64,000 bases of DNA from Neospora caninum Liverpool (GCF_000208865.1 NC_018397.1:5919748-5983747), one strand, 5' to 3'; shown: positions 24,801-36,035, counted from the stretch's first letter. The notes: generated by a model from the sequence alone, not told the origin. Translations and numbers: made by a program.

Positions 24801-25255
24801 GCTCCGCAGAACGGTCATTTCCCCTTTCCGAGAAAGACGGTTTCCCGCGCGTCAGTTAGAACTGCGTTGGTGGACTGCCTTGGCTGTTTCGACGGTTGCT
24901 CTAAATTCTCTCCTGAAACACACGTGCATACATAAGTATTCCACAATTCTCGGGAACAACATCCTCATTGCCGACCTGTGCAACACCTAGGAGGCAACAG
25001 GCACCTTGGCGTTTCGAATCGGGCGTTGATAGCCATGGCCCCCGCGCACAAACTCCGGAACCATTCCCAAAAAAGCGAATTTCCTTGAAGCCAGCACTCC
25101 AAAAAACCTCTCTTGTGCTTCTGTGGCAAAAAGGGAGAGAGACGACCGTGTTTTACAGCGGGGCTGGGCCTGATTCCGCTCGCTGGCGATCTGCCCAGTA
25201 GCGAATCTACTTTTGAGCGCCTCACGCCGAAAACGCGTGCTCCCAAGTCCTTCGA
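18844..25255. other. Gene-poor stretch, 6.4 kb
   Basis: Between the bL12-like candidate and the 3' end of the ankyrin-TPR gene no open frame matches a family I know. Stops are frequent in all frames compared with neighbouring genes. The longest credible frame is 21322-21945 (-), listed separately. No tRNA, rRNA or transposon was seen; a C10 run lies at 25359-25368. Confidence 0.5.
21322..21945 (-). CDS. Hypothetical open frame, 207 residues
   Basis: Not recognised. It starts with a true ATG and ends in a stop without needing introns. The N-terminal 80 residues are Ser/Arg/Thr-rich. The C-terminal 120 look more like a folded protein, with alternating hydrophobics and several Trp, for example EAQLEKWLQLAG, ACILQWEAQFCIANYLLIDA and PQVYDWVTRRTADCQRAV. 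No neighbour gives context. Chance open frames of about 190 codons also occur in this window, so the call is weak. Confidence 0.2.
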   Translation of the reverse strand: MQIDGQKADPVSLRSSSSFVPFLEADSAERTATDHRFRTPRQQALHRHSNLTGVRRTTDRPTTQSSQLRATRSASSPLASAIKSADLRAAQEAQLEKWLQLAGTGVFNDLSWGCLDRTAHGSQISDACILQWEAQFCIANYLLIDALNYRRRYSREIWLANDGSWDGLNEMTRLCQPQVYDWVTRRTADCQRAVAALNVSYPPTECM

Positions 25256-26866
25256 CTACTCTGTAGCTACACCGTAGAAATGGCCGGCATCGAGGATAAA
25301 CGTGTTAGGGCTTGGAAAATCTTCAAACGCGGTGGATTCTCCCTTGATTCTCTTCCAACCCCCCCCCCACTTGCGTTAGTTCCCCTGGCACACCACCGGT
25401 CTGTGTGCGGGATCATTTGGGGACCCTGGTTGCCATTCAAGGATTTCCCTGCACATTGATTCGGCTTCTTACGAGATGTCTTGGTTTCCTGGGTCTCTCA
25501 TCAGAGCCTGCCAAAACAGCTGCGCCGCTTCAGCGTGGTCTCCGAGAGCGACGAGGGCCTGGCCCGCCCTGTAGTATCCTCGTACCCACTCCGGATCCAG
25601 TGCAATCGCCTGATGTGTAAATATGCACAGGAATCCGTAAAAACAAAAGCGACCGTGTGCTCTCTTGGACGCTTCCCTTTGTCTTGGCCGTACTCTACCT
25701 TATCTCTCCACCCGAGAGTCAAGCGCTCCTTCACCGACGCCTATCGTGTCATAGCCGTCTGTATATATATATATATATATATCTGTAACATATGGCCATA
25801 GTAATAGATCAGAACGAGAGCAACGTTGCCCCTAAGTGTTTCAAGAGATCACCTCAATCCCTCCTGAATCACCGTACCCTCTCTGCGTGTTCCAACGCCT
25901 TCTGGGGGCTTTGCTTGAGATTCAACAGCATCAGACAGCTGTTCGCATGCAGGACCGCCCGCTGGTGCCGCGTCTGCTGAATCCGAGGGCAAATCTCTAG
26001 GGCCTGCACTCACACCACCATTTTCAGAAATGGATCTGTCATTGTTTCCGTCGATCCGCACTCTCCATCTGTTTAGCTCTAGCGTCACGCGTGACGGCAG
26101 CACGCGGCGTTTCGCACGCCTTCTGACCACTTCGAGCACGGTCCTAACGTTCACAGGAAATGCAGGGATCCCCGATAACTCCGCACAAATACACGTCAAA
26201 ATACCCTTCTCGGAAGTTACTCCAGTCCGCGGAGCCCTCGAAAGGTCTCGTTGCAGGCGACTTTCGCTGTTCCCTGCGAGGCTACCGCAGCCCCGTCCGT
26301 AGTGAGTTGCTCATGTTGATTCCGGCCTCGAGACGCCTTGCGGTCCTCCCAGAGGAACCGTGTTTACACGGGATTTGCAGGCCGCGCGGCGTGCCCAGAA
26401 AAAAGAGGAGAGGCCGCAAGCGTTTTCCTGTCCTGGACAGCTGAAAGCGGAGCCGCCGTACCGAGCGTCCGACCCAGCAAAAACGGTGCCTGTCGTAGGA
26501 ACGCTCCAGCGATCGAGTACGCCCACCGCCGTTATACGCACCCGGCCTCCCGCTTAGGTTTTGCCACTCGCTTACAGTGAGATATACATTCAAAGCCTCT
26601 TGGTACTTGCTTTGGGCCACGAGATCGTTTGCTTGTTTCTTCCTCCCTTCTGCCTCTTCCGTTTTCCTCTTTAGGTCGTCCGAGACCTCGGGCGTCTCCT
26701 CTGCGTCGTACTCGGCCACGAAGGCTGCACCAACGTGAGACGGCTCTTCACGTTTCGCTTCCTGCCCCGACTGTCCATCCAACTGTCCATCCACCGCCGC
26801 GCCTGGCGCCTCGGGGGCCTGACAAAGCAAAACACGGGAAAAGGCGACACTTGCCGTGAGCGTCCA

Positions 26867-26903
<37 letters not shown>

Positions 26904-27957
26904 CTGTCGGGCCGCGACGCCCCCAGCGCACCTCTTCTCTGCGGGTCATTAATGTCTTCGCGAAAGCTGCCGCGGAGAGGAACATGGACAGCCTCCCACG
27001 GCGCGCCGTCTCACTGGGCATCCACTGCGCACCCTCCTTCGTTCGACCCTCAGTTGCACGCCTGCAGAGTTCCTCCAGGTTCTCGCCCGGGGGGGGGGGG
27101 GGCATTTACCTGTTTCCTTGTCGCAGCTTCGCGTCGGCTGTCTGTTTCCATGGCCCTCTTCAGCAACGCAGCCGTCGACACGTGCCCGTGCTGAAGAGCT
27201 AGGTCGAAGGCAGTTAGGCCCTACAGAGCAAAACGGGAAACGAAGCGGAAGGATCGGGGTCGAGGACTCGCCGGACCACTCGCGCCGTCCATCCTCCCGC
27301 GCGCGGTGTCTCGGCGCGGCTTTCGCGGCTTGTTCCTACAAGCATTCGCCACGCTTTTGTCACGCAATGGACTCACCTTGGTCGCGACGTTTGCGTCGGC
27401 GCCTGCGGCAAGCAGCAGGCGAACGGCTTCCTCGCATCCCGCTTCTGCCGCGCATTGAAGGGCGGTCCAGCCGTCTCCGTCTTTTTGGTTCGGATTCGCC
27501 TTTGCGGCGAGAAGCATTTTGACCGTGGCGGCGTGCGCCGCGCTGCTGGCGAAGACGAGCGGCGGCGGCAACGCGCATAGGACGCCCGCCTCGCCTTCCC
27601 CGTCGGGGTCGGCCCCGTTTTCGAGCAGGAACTGAGCAGTCCCGAGTCGCCCAGAGAGAACTGCGTGGTGGAGGGGCGTTCCGTAGACCGTGCAGGCCGC
27701 GTCGATCTGGAGAATCAGGCAGACGCGCGCAAGAAAGCAACGCAACGACTGAAGAATGGAGATCAGGAGCGACGTGTGGCCAGGAAACACGAAGGCGAAA
27801 CGTAACCACACACGCACACATACACACTGGCACAAGACGCAAGAGACCGCACGTCATACAGATAAAACCACTCATCGCCCTATACATAAGGAGATGCAAC
27901 TTTAAACATGTGTTTTTATCTGCAAACGCGTATAGGTATGTAGATATATATATGTAC

Positions 27958-28011
<54 letters not shown>

Positions 28012-28921
28012 TTGTGGCGAGGAAACAGTGAGAAGAACATGGCGTGAGTTTTGGCGCGGTGGTGCTCTACGATAATCGGTTGCGAGGCCGCGAGGTTGGT
28101 CGCCAACCTTTTGCTCCGGCGTCCAGCAGGAGGCGCAGGATTGCTTTTCCTTCTTTTTCGTCTTCGTTTCCGGCGGCGATGTGCACGGGCGCGACTCCGT
28201 CCTGGCTCTTTGCATTCACGTCCGCGCCGTGGTCCAGGAGAAGCTGCAGGAGAGAGAGGGTGCAATCTCCCTTCTCGCCATGGGCCTTGGAGGCTGCTGT
28301 TCGGAGGAGGAGAAGGAGAGGCGTCTCCTGCGCTTCGTCTCGCAAGTCGACGAGCGACGGAGAGAGACGCACGAGCAGCGCCGCGACGTCTACGCAGCCT
28401 CCCGCGCATGCAAAGTGCAGAGCTGAGCGGCGCCTACCGTCTCGAAACTCCTCGAGGGCCGAAGACAAAACCGCGCGATGCTCAGGAGACAGCGACGCGA
28501 CAAAGGCAGACGAAGAAGAGGGTGGAGAAGCAGAAAGTGGAGAAGAAGAAGGCGGAGACGAAGAAGAAGGCGGAGACGAAGAAGAAGGCGGAGACGAAGA
28601 AGAAGGCGGAGACGAAGAAGAAGGTGGAGAAGAAGAAGAAGAAGGCGGAGAAGCAGAAAGTGGAGAAGAAGAAGAAGAGGGTGGAGAAGCAGAGGGTGGA
28701 GACGAAGGGCGCGACTGTTCAGGGGCGTTCGCAGCCTCGGATGAAGAGAAGTCGAGGAGAATTCGCTCCAGTTTAGGCAGCTGGCCTTCGTACGCCGCCT
28801 TGAACAACTCGGCAAGCTGAGTCCGGTTCGATTCAAAGGCTTTCCCACCGGCTTCCTTGCTTCCTCCAGAAGACGCACTCACCGGAGGCGTCTCCATTCC
28901 CCCTGGTTTCTTGAGCGCCAT
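25256..28921 (-). CDS. Ankyrin-repeat plus TPR protein, probable chaperone cofactor
   Basis: The likely exons are 28921-about 28108, 27706-27377, 27220-27110, 26818-26576, 25976-25878, 25609-25473 and 25310-25256, about 595 residues. The first ATG of the frame has a good context. The N-terminal helix pair is interrupted by a Ser/Pro linker. About six ankyrin repeats follow (for example RSALHFACAGGCVDVAALLV, YGTPLHHAVLSGRLGTAQFL, DGWTALQCAAEAGCEEAVRL), and the fourth exon links them to a TPR block. TPR1 has RKKQANDLVAQSKYQEAL, TPR2 LHANSCLMLLNLKQSPQKAL, and TPR3 LDPEWVRGYYRAGQALVALG. The Lys and Asn of TPR1, the Asn of TPR2 and the Arg of TPR3 match the Hsp90/Hsp70 carboxylate-clamp positions, with Arg in place of the usual third-repeat Lys. 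ANK-TPR fusions of this kind exist in plants (TPR10 type). The exon 1/exon 2 phases do not close with the donor I chose, and the last short exon is tentative. Confidence 0.75.
25761..25782. repeat. (TA)n microsatellite
   Basis: About 11 TA units inside an intron of the ankyrin-TPR gene. Confidence 0.9.
26869..26901. repeat. (AT)n microsatellite
   Basis: About 16 AT units, in the intron between the third and fourth exons of the ankyrin-TPR gene. Confidence 0.9.
27089..27102. repeat. 14 G run at an intron start
   Basis: On the coding (minus) strand this is a C14 run that begins within 8 bases of the GTAAATG donor of the ankyrin-TPR third exon. It may influence splicing, or vary in length. Confidence 0.8.
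27962..28010. repeat. Compound (AT)n(AG)n microsatellite
   Basis: About 14 AT units run directly into about 11 GA units, in the first intron of the ankyrin-TPR gene. Confidence 0.9.
28500..28700 (-). repeat. Coding 18 bp repeat giving a Ser/Pro linker
   Basis: Tandem imperfect 18 bp units (GGCGGAGACGAAGAAGAA on the plus strand) encode SSSSPP blocks in exon 1 of the ankyrin-TPR gene. They sit between the first helix pair and the rest of the ankyrin domain, so they are a probable flexible insert. Confidence 0.85.
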
Positions 28922-30150
28922 CTTTTGCCCGTGATTCAGCCTCTCTTTTTTCCTCGCTGCTCTATTCCTCGCCAAGAACGCGCGCGTAGCCGAACGCTCT
29001 CAAAAGACGAACAAGGCGACACGATAGAACAAGAGCGAGCTTTCAAGATGGAGATTCAGAGGGAGTGAGAGAGGCCAGCGAGGGATACACAGGCGGCAGG
29101 AGAGCCGGGTGAGGAGAGAAGACGCCAGGAGCTTTCGAAGAGTAGCAAAAGACTCGACGGAGTGGAGTTTGTCGAAAGCGGAAACGTCGCGATGAAGGCG
29201 GAGAGAAGCGCGCGTTTGGTGCAGCTGGAGCGTTCGAGAGGCTGCGGCGATCGGAGAGACAGCCGGCGAGTCGGGAGGCCTGCGACCGACCGTTTGGAGA
29301 ACATGCAAAGCTGGAAATAAGGGACGATAAGAAAAGAGAGACACTTTCACGGAGAAACACGAGAAAGGGAGAGACACACGGCCCCGCACACTCAAGTTGA
29401 GCATCGACTCTCTCCGAGCCCGGACTCTCCCCGTTTCTTTTGCATGCGCGCATGCACAGAGCGCCACCTTTTCCCTGTGCCTGTTTGTCCCCTCTCAGAC
29501 TTGGTCTCCTTTTCCGGCGTCTTTCGAGTGAAGTTTGAACGCTCTCTCGGCGAGGCGAGAATCCCACGTTCCGTCTCTTTCTCTCGCGGCCGCTTGCCCG
29601 TCTGCAGAGACCAAATACTTCGCGCAGGGTGCACATAAAAGGGCGCGTTTGAAAGAAGACATGTCCGTTTTCCTCGGTGTCAAGCAGCTGAGATCTTTCG
29701 AGTCTTTCTTGTGACAACTTGGTTTTCGTTTCAGACAAACGTTCTTCGATCCGTTTTCTGCCTCTGCAAACCGACCTTTTCCCTGCGCCCAAAAGCGAAG
29801 GTTTTTGGATTCGCCTCCCTGAAAGAGTAGCCGTGTCTCTCTTCTCTTTCTTTCCCTTCCTCTCTGCCTTCCTCTTTGTCTTTTGCTTTCTTTTCACTCT
29901 TTTTCTGTCTACTCGTTACCGCCTGCTTCCCGCTCCCTCGCCGAACCGGCAGGTGAGCGAGGCACGGAGCAGCGACATGTGCAGAGCATCGAGATAGAAA
30001 CAGTTGAGAAGAAAAGATAAATTGAGAACAAGGGAGAAATTGAGAGGAGGTACGGAACGCGCGAGAAAACAAGAAGGCAGTCAGAGGCGATCGTGCTGCA
30101 GTATCCTCCGCCGGTCTTCTTCTTCTCTTCGTTTTCGTTTGTCAAACAAA
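28922..30150. other. Divergent intergenic region, 1.2 kb
   Basis: It separates the divergently transcribed ankyrin-TPR and uS15 genes and must hold both promoters. Open frames on the minus strand (29043-29897, 29909-30541) are Lys/Arg/Glu-rich, from purine-rich DNA, and show no domain. Confidence 0.5.
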
Positions 30151-33100
30151 ATGGCCTCTCTGGGTCGGCGGGTTTTCTCGCCTGCCAAAACATTCGGCGA
30201 GGCGCAGAAGAGGACGCATCTTCGTTTCGCTGGCAGTCCGTCACCGTGTGGCAACGCTTCCTCTCCCCTTTCTTTCTCTTTGTCTCGATCGTCTTTCCCT
30301 TCCTCTTCTTTGTCATCCCTGTCTCCTGTCTCACTCCCTTCCCTGTCAGCTCTGTCGTTTCTTTCTTCTCCGTCTTCTCTCCCTTCTCCGTCTTGTCTCT
30401 CTTGTCCCTCTTGTCTCCCTTCTCCGTCTTGTCTCCCTTCTCCGTCTTGTCTCTCTTCTCCATCGTCTCTTCCCCTCGCTCCCGTTTCCCCCTCCTCCGT
30501 TTCTTTGTCTCTCGCGCGAGACGCGTCGAGTTCCTGGGCACTCGCAGAACAGAAGAGAGGCGTCGCGCGTTTGAAGAGCCATCGCTACGGAGGCGTCGTC
30601 GCCTTGAAGACGAGAGCGCCGAAGTCGCCTTGGTACATCGAGGCAGAAAAAGAATTCCTCAACGAGCGAGCTCAGGTGCGATGGGAACAGAAGCCGTACG
30701 CATGCAGAGTCGCGCGGACGCGTAAACCTCAAATCAAACACACAGATACAATTGGGTAATTAGGACAGTAAAGCGTCGGCTCTCCAGTTGTGGGGGCAAG
30801 GCAAAGTTCTTCATGATGCCTGGATGCGAACGCGCCACTGGGTCGATTAAGACAGCGGAAAGGGTGGGATTTCAATGTACCGCGACATCCCCGTCTTTCC
30901 AGTTCGGTTATGCTCGAAGCGTCGTGTATACACGGATTTCTGTTATCGTTCACAAGCCTACAAGGAATGCGAGTTTGATCAGTTCGATCGTTCTGGGAGT
31001 GATTGTCTCTGAGAAAATCCAGAACGAGGCTGGCAAACTATTCACCATTAAGGAAATACACACCCTTATATACATCTACATATATCCATGTATATATCTA
31101 TATCTATATCTATCTATATATATCTATCTATATTTATGTATATAGGTGAATGCGAGGACGTGGTGTCTCTCCAGAGTCGCGTGCATGCATGCATATGAAT
31201 GGCGATCCCGACACATATAAATACAGCTGGTGTTGTGTTGTGGGACTGGTGTGTCGCCCCTTTTGCCTCTGTGTCTGCATCTCTGTTCTTTTCGCCTCTG
31301 TTTTTTGTTGCTTTCGTATCTTTTGCGTCTTTCTTCATCTGTTTTCCGTCTTCGTCAGGTCCCCGACGCGTACATTGAAAGGTGGCGTGGGGAAGACTTG
31401 TCGAAATTGTCGCCCTCGCTGCGACGCTGTTTGCACCTGAGATGCGCGTCGAGCAAGGAACTGCACGCATGGCGTAAACTGCAACTCTGCCGCCTCCTGC
31501 AGAGACGCCCGTTCGACACTGGCAGTCCTGCCGTTCAATGTACGCCTGATAAACTCCACACACACGTATCTTTTGTTCTTTCTTCTTCTCTTTGTCTCTT
31601 CTTCTCTTTGTCTCTTCTTCTCTTTGTCTCTTCTTCTCTTTGTCTCTTCTTCTCTTTGTCTCTTCTTCTCTTTGTCTCTTCTTCTCTTTGTCTCTTCTTC
31701 TCTTTGTCTCTTCTTCTCTTTGTCTCTTCTTCTCTTTGTCTCTTCTTCTCTTTGTCTCTTCTTCTCTTTGTCTCTTCTTCTCTTTGTCTCTTCTTCTCTT
31801 TGTCTCTTCTTCTCTTTGTCTCTTCTTCTCTTTGTCTCTTCTTCTCTTTGTCTCTTCTTCTCTTTGTCTCTTCTTCTCTTTGACTCTTCTTCTCTTTGTC
31901 TCTTCTTCTCTTTGTCTCTTCTTCTCTTTGTCTCTTCTTCTCTTTGTCTCTTCTTCTCTTTGTCTCTTCTTCTCTTTGTCTCTTCATCTCTTCGTCTCTT
32001 CTTCTCTTTGTCTCTTCTTCTCTTTGTCTCTTCTTCTCTTTGTCTCTTCTTCTCTTTGTCTCTTCTTCTCTTTGTCTCTTCTTCTCTTCGTCTCTTCTTC
32101 TCTTTGTCTCTTCTTCTCTTTGTCTCTTCTTCTCTTTGGCTCTTCTTCTCTTTGGCTCTTCTTCTCTTTGTCTCTTCTTCTCTTTGTCTCTTCTTCTCTT
32201 TGTCTCTTCTTCTCTTTGTCTCTTCTTCTCTTTGACTCTTCTTCTCTTTGTCTCTTCTTCTCTTTGTCTCTTCTTCTCTTTGTCTCTTCTTCTCTTTGTC
32301 TCTTCTTCTCTTTGACTCTTCTTCTCTTTGTCTCTTCTTCTCTTTGTCTCTTCTTCTCTTTGTCTCTTCTTCTCTTTGTCTCTTCTTCTCTTTGTCTCTT
32401 CTTCTTTTTGTCTCTTCTTCTCTTCGTCTCTTCTTCTCTTCGTCTCTTCTTCTCTTTGTCTCTTCTTCTCTTTGTCTCTTCTTCTCTTTGACTCTTCTTC
32501 TCTTTGTCTCTTCTTCTCTTCGTCTCTTCTTCTCTTTGTCTCTTCTTCTCTTTGTCTCTTCTTCTCTTTGTCTCTTCTTCTCTTCGTCTCTTCTTCTCTT
32601 CGTCTCTTCTTCTCTTTGTCTCTTCTTCTCTTTGTCTCTTCTTCTCTTTGTCTCTTCTTCTCTTTGTCTCTTCTTCTCTTCGTCTCTTCTTCTCTTTGTC
32701 TCTTCTTCTCTTTGTCTCTTCTTCTCTTCGTCTCTTCTTCTCTTTGTCTCTTCTTCTCTTTGTCTCTTCTTCTCTTTGTCTCTTCTTCTCTTTGTCTCTT
32801 CTTCTCTTTGTCTCTTCTTCTCTTTGTCTCTTCGTTTCCTGCTTCACCGCACCGATGGTCTCTCCACGCCTGTCTTCTGTTCCGCGGCGGCAGCTGCGAC
32901 GAGTTCCTCTCTGTCTCCCCCGCTGTCTCCGTCTCTCTCAGTGGCGTGCCTGACGGAGAAGATCTTGAACGTGCGCGCGCACTTGCTGAAGAACTTTCGA
33001 GACCAGCAAAAGAAGAAGGTTCTCTCCATTTGGCTGTCCAGGCGCCACCGCATCATGAAATATCTCTACCGAGTGGACTTTGACCTGTACAAGCACGCAT

Positions 33101-34540
33101 GCCAGAAACTCAGTAAGGCCACGAAAAACAGACACAAAACCGTCTCCGTCCAGCGCAGTCAGTCAAGAGTTGCACAAAGCATGCATCTGCATTCATATCG
33201 ACGCAAATCTTCTCATCTAGACATCAGTATATATATATATATATATACATATCTACATACGCATATCTACATACGCATACCTACATACGCATATCTACAT
33301 ACGTATATCTACATACGTATATATACACATACGCATATCTACATATGCATACATCTACCTGTGTACATAGATAGGTTTGTCGGCGTATGCTTTCGTGCAT
33401 GCCTATGCGTATCTACTGTTACAATTGTGGGCACGCATAAATCTTATTTTTGGTTCTTTCCTCTCGGGTTCCTTTTCTGTTTTCCTTGTGTTTCGCTTTT
33501 CCAGGAATCAAGTGCGTTCGCTTTGCCATCCCAGACTCCAGAGACCGTCAGCGAGTAAGAAAGAGGTCTCTTAAGAAAAAGTATCGCGGGCTGAGCGGCA
33601 CACCCGCCGGCCGAGATTTCTCGCAGATTCCTCGATGTGCAGTTGATTCTATAAATGTGATAAATCTATCTCTATGTTATACGCGTATATATGTATATAT
33701 GTATATGTATATTTATCTGTAGAATTATATTTATACATATTTGTTTTCATCTAGCTATCTACGTACATGCACAACTACACACAGTTCAGCGGCCTGTGCG
33801 TTTTCTAGATAAATGTTGTGTCTCTGTGCTGCTTTATCCTCTTCGTCTTTCTGCACGTCATCTACTTACCTGCGTCTTTAGTTTTTGCGCGTCGTCTAGC
33901 TGTCTTCTTGTGTTCCTTTTCGCGCACAAGCCAAAGCGAAGAAGGCTTCCATGTGGCCAGGATTGCCTTTGTTTTGTGAACTCTTCTTGACAGCCTTTTC
34001 TTCCTCTTTTCTGTTTTTTTCTTTCCGACTGCGCGCTGCCCCTGCAGCTCCGTCCGTCGCTCATTACGCGTGTGCTCTTCAGTCTCGTCTCCCTTTCTCG
34101 CTTTTTTTTCCCTTTTCTCGCAGGCGATTAGCCCCATCGCTGTGGACGGCGACCGATGCAAATTTCTGATCCGCCAGAAACTCTGGAAAGGTGAGCCGTC
34201 TCCGTCCATCAGCTGACACAAACCGACACTCCGGGGCGTGGAACCGGACTGCAGGGGCTCTGTTTGCCCGTCGTTCCGCACCCTTCGCGCGAGGCGTCAA
34301 ACCTCCTTTTCTGTAAATTCACGGTGGGATGTCTGCAGATTTGAACGGGGGGGAAACTTTGTTTCGAGAGACTGCCCGCTCTTCACTCGCCAGCTGAGTT
34401 TCCTCTCGGACTCGATCGTTCAGACACACACACCCTATGCGACGCCCCACACGCACCCCTTTATACATGGGACACTCATTCAAAGTATCGATCTCTACCT
34501 GTATATATATATATATATAGTCGTCTCTGTATGAATATGC

Positions 34541-34576
<36 letters not shown>

Positions 34577-34599
34577 GTCTCTGTATGAATATGCCTGTA

Positions 34600-34645
<46 letters not shown>

Positions 34646-36035
34646 GTCGTCTCTGTATGAATATGCCTGTATATAGATACATACGTATCGGTGAGTGTCT
34701 CTATATATCTAGATGTACATAGGTGTGTACGGCAACCAGTCTCTTCAGCGATATGTTTGTCAATTTGTTCCCTCGCAACCTTACTTTCTTCCTTGCTGCT
34801 TGTCGCTCCCGTCGTGAACGTATCCGTCTTTCTGTGTATCCGTGTGCTTGCACGTGTAGAGCTGGAGTCCCCTTTTTCCTCTGTGCGTGTGCGTCGATCT
34901 CGTGTGCAAGCTTCTGTCGTATGTCTTGTCGATTTTGCCTTTCCTTTGGCGTGCGTTGCGCGAGAAGAGGCGGCGGTTCCAGCACGAGAGACCAAAACGC
35001 ATCTTGCGAGGGGTTTGAGAGTCGAAGACCGCCTAGAGAGAGGCTCTCTATCCCCTTCGTCCCCGCGCGTCCCGAGTCTCTCTTTTTGAGGTCTGTGCAA
35101 TCGGCTTTGCTTTTCCTTTTTTTCCGCGCCTCCCTGTCGATCTCTAAACCGTTTCGCTGTTTTTTTGCGACAGCCCGACGTTGAGTCATCGTAGAGGAGT
35201 CTCGCAAATACGCCTCACCACGCTGTCTCGTCTTTTTCTCTCCGCTGCAGCGCGCTTCCGCCCTCGACAACTTAAGCAGGCCGACGGGAAAGTCGTTCGC
35301 TACACGCGACACCCTATGGAACAGCCTTCCAGTGGTTGGAATCGTGAGAACCGTTTGAAAAAGGCCTTGGCAAAAAAACTGCAAAGCTCGGAAGTCTCAT
35401 ACCCAAACGGGGGTGGCTAAACCTGGATCAGGTTTTGCGGCGTTTCATCTGCAAACTCCCCGCTGTACCGGTCTCTCCGTTCCTCTCCCTTCTCGCCTGT
35501 TTTTTCCCGCGTCTCCTCCCTCTGTTGACATCGCTCTCATCTCGTTCGCCTCTATTTCTCCTTTTCTTTCGTGCGCGATGCGTTTCAGCCGTTCTCTTCC
35601 CACGTGACTGTGTTCAAGGCCCATGACCTCCTTTGTTTGCATCCGTCTCTTTGCGCATCCCTCGATGCACACGCTCGAGGTCTGCAAATCTGTTTTTTTT
35701 CGACGACCAGCGTAGAAACATGGTCGAGTTTCGACGAGTGAATCGTCTCCAGAAAGCAGAGTTCCGAAATGCGCGCTTGCGCGCACCTCTATCCCCTCCC
35801 TCAGCTGTTTCGCTCTGCGCCCGTGAACGCCGGAATTCTCGGGCGCGTTCCCTCGTCCACAAACGAGTGTTTTCTTTCCATTCCTTGTCTCCCTGCAGTT
35901 CCAAAGGAGCATCGACCGTCGCTCAGTCGCGCCTGGCCCTACGGCGTTCGCGAAGAGCGCGTCAGGGGCGAGTACGTGATCCACAATCCGACAGCTGCTG
36001 GCTTGGGGCACTGCCCCGCGCCTCTCTTCTTCTGA
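30151..36035 (+). CDS. Ribosomal protein uS15, mitochondrial type, with C-terminal extension
   Basis: Seven exons join with consistent phase: 30151-30675, 31359-31539, 32942-33112, 33505-33554, 34124-34190, 35251-35343 and 35899-36035. They total 1,224 bases, 407 residues. The start is the first ATG of the frame with a strong context. The core uS15 fold is in exons 2-4: LACLTEKILNVRAHLLKNFR, then KKKVLSIWLSRRHRIMKYLY and FDLYKHACQKL. These match the bacterial LTxRIxxLTxHL...GLLxLVxxRRxLLxYL pattern. About 230 residues precede the core; much of it is a Ser/Leu/Pro-rich stretch that might be part of a transit region or an unrecognised intron. About 115 residues follow it, rich in Arg and Lys, ending ...LGHCPAPLFF. 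Long extensions are typical of apicomplexan mitochondrial ribosomal proteins. Apicoplast targeting is not excluded, as I see no clear signal peptide. Confidence 0.82.
31581..32832 (+). repeat. 16 bp pyrimidine minisatellite, about 78 copies, intron 2 of uS15
   Basis: The unit is TCTTCTTCTCTTTGTC. Register is kept exactly: the same 10-base phase returns at 31621, 31861, 32341 and 32821, distances that are exact multiples of 16. Copies differ only by single substitutions (CTTTG to CTTCG, GTCTC to GACTC or GGCTC, one CTTTTTG). It ends about 110 bases before the exon 3 acceptor at 32941. Confidence 0.95.
33232..33350. repeat. TA run plus 14 bp tandem repeat
   Basis: A short (TA)n is followed by about six imperfect units of ACATACGCATATCT from 33255, in intron 3 of uS15. 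Confidence 0.85.
34502..34671. repeat. Compound repeat: three identical 28 bp cores in (TA)n
   Basis: The core runs from TAGTCGTCTCTG through ATGCCTGTA. It occurs identically at 34518-34545, 34572-34599 and 34644-34671. Each copy is separated by TA runs of different length. It lies in intron 5 of uS15. Confidence 0.92.

Noticed and set aside
28478..28776. Arg-rich and Lys/Glu-rich plus-strand frames
   Set aside because: Shadow of the minus-strand Ser/Pro repeat in the ankyrin-TPR gene.
31230..33558. Long plus-strand frames of CLFFSLSLLLFVSSSL-type repeats and minus-strand KEKKRQREEETKRRRD-type repeats
   Set aside because: They are the 16 bp minisatellite read in every frame. It lies within intron 2 of uS15, between phase-consistent splice sites.
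35711..35790. Possible extra uS15 exon (MVEFRRVNRLQKAEFRNARL)
   Set aside because: Attractive composition, but including it brings a stop or breaks phase, while joining 35343 directly to 35899 keeps frame.
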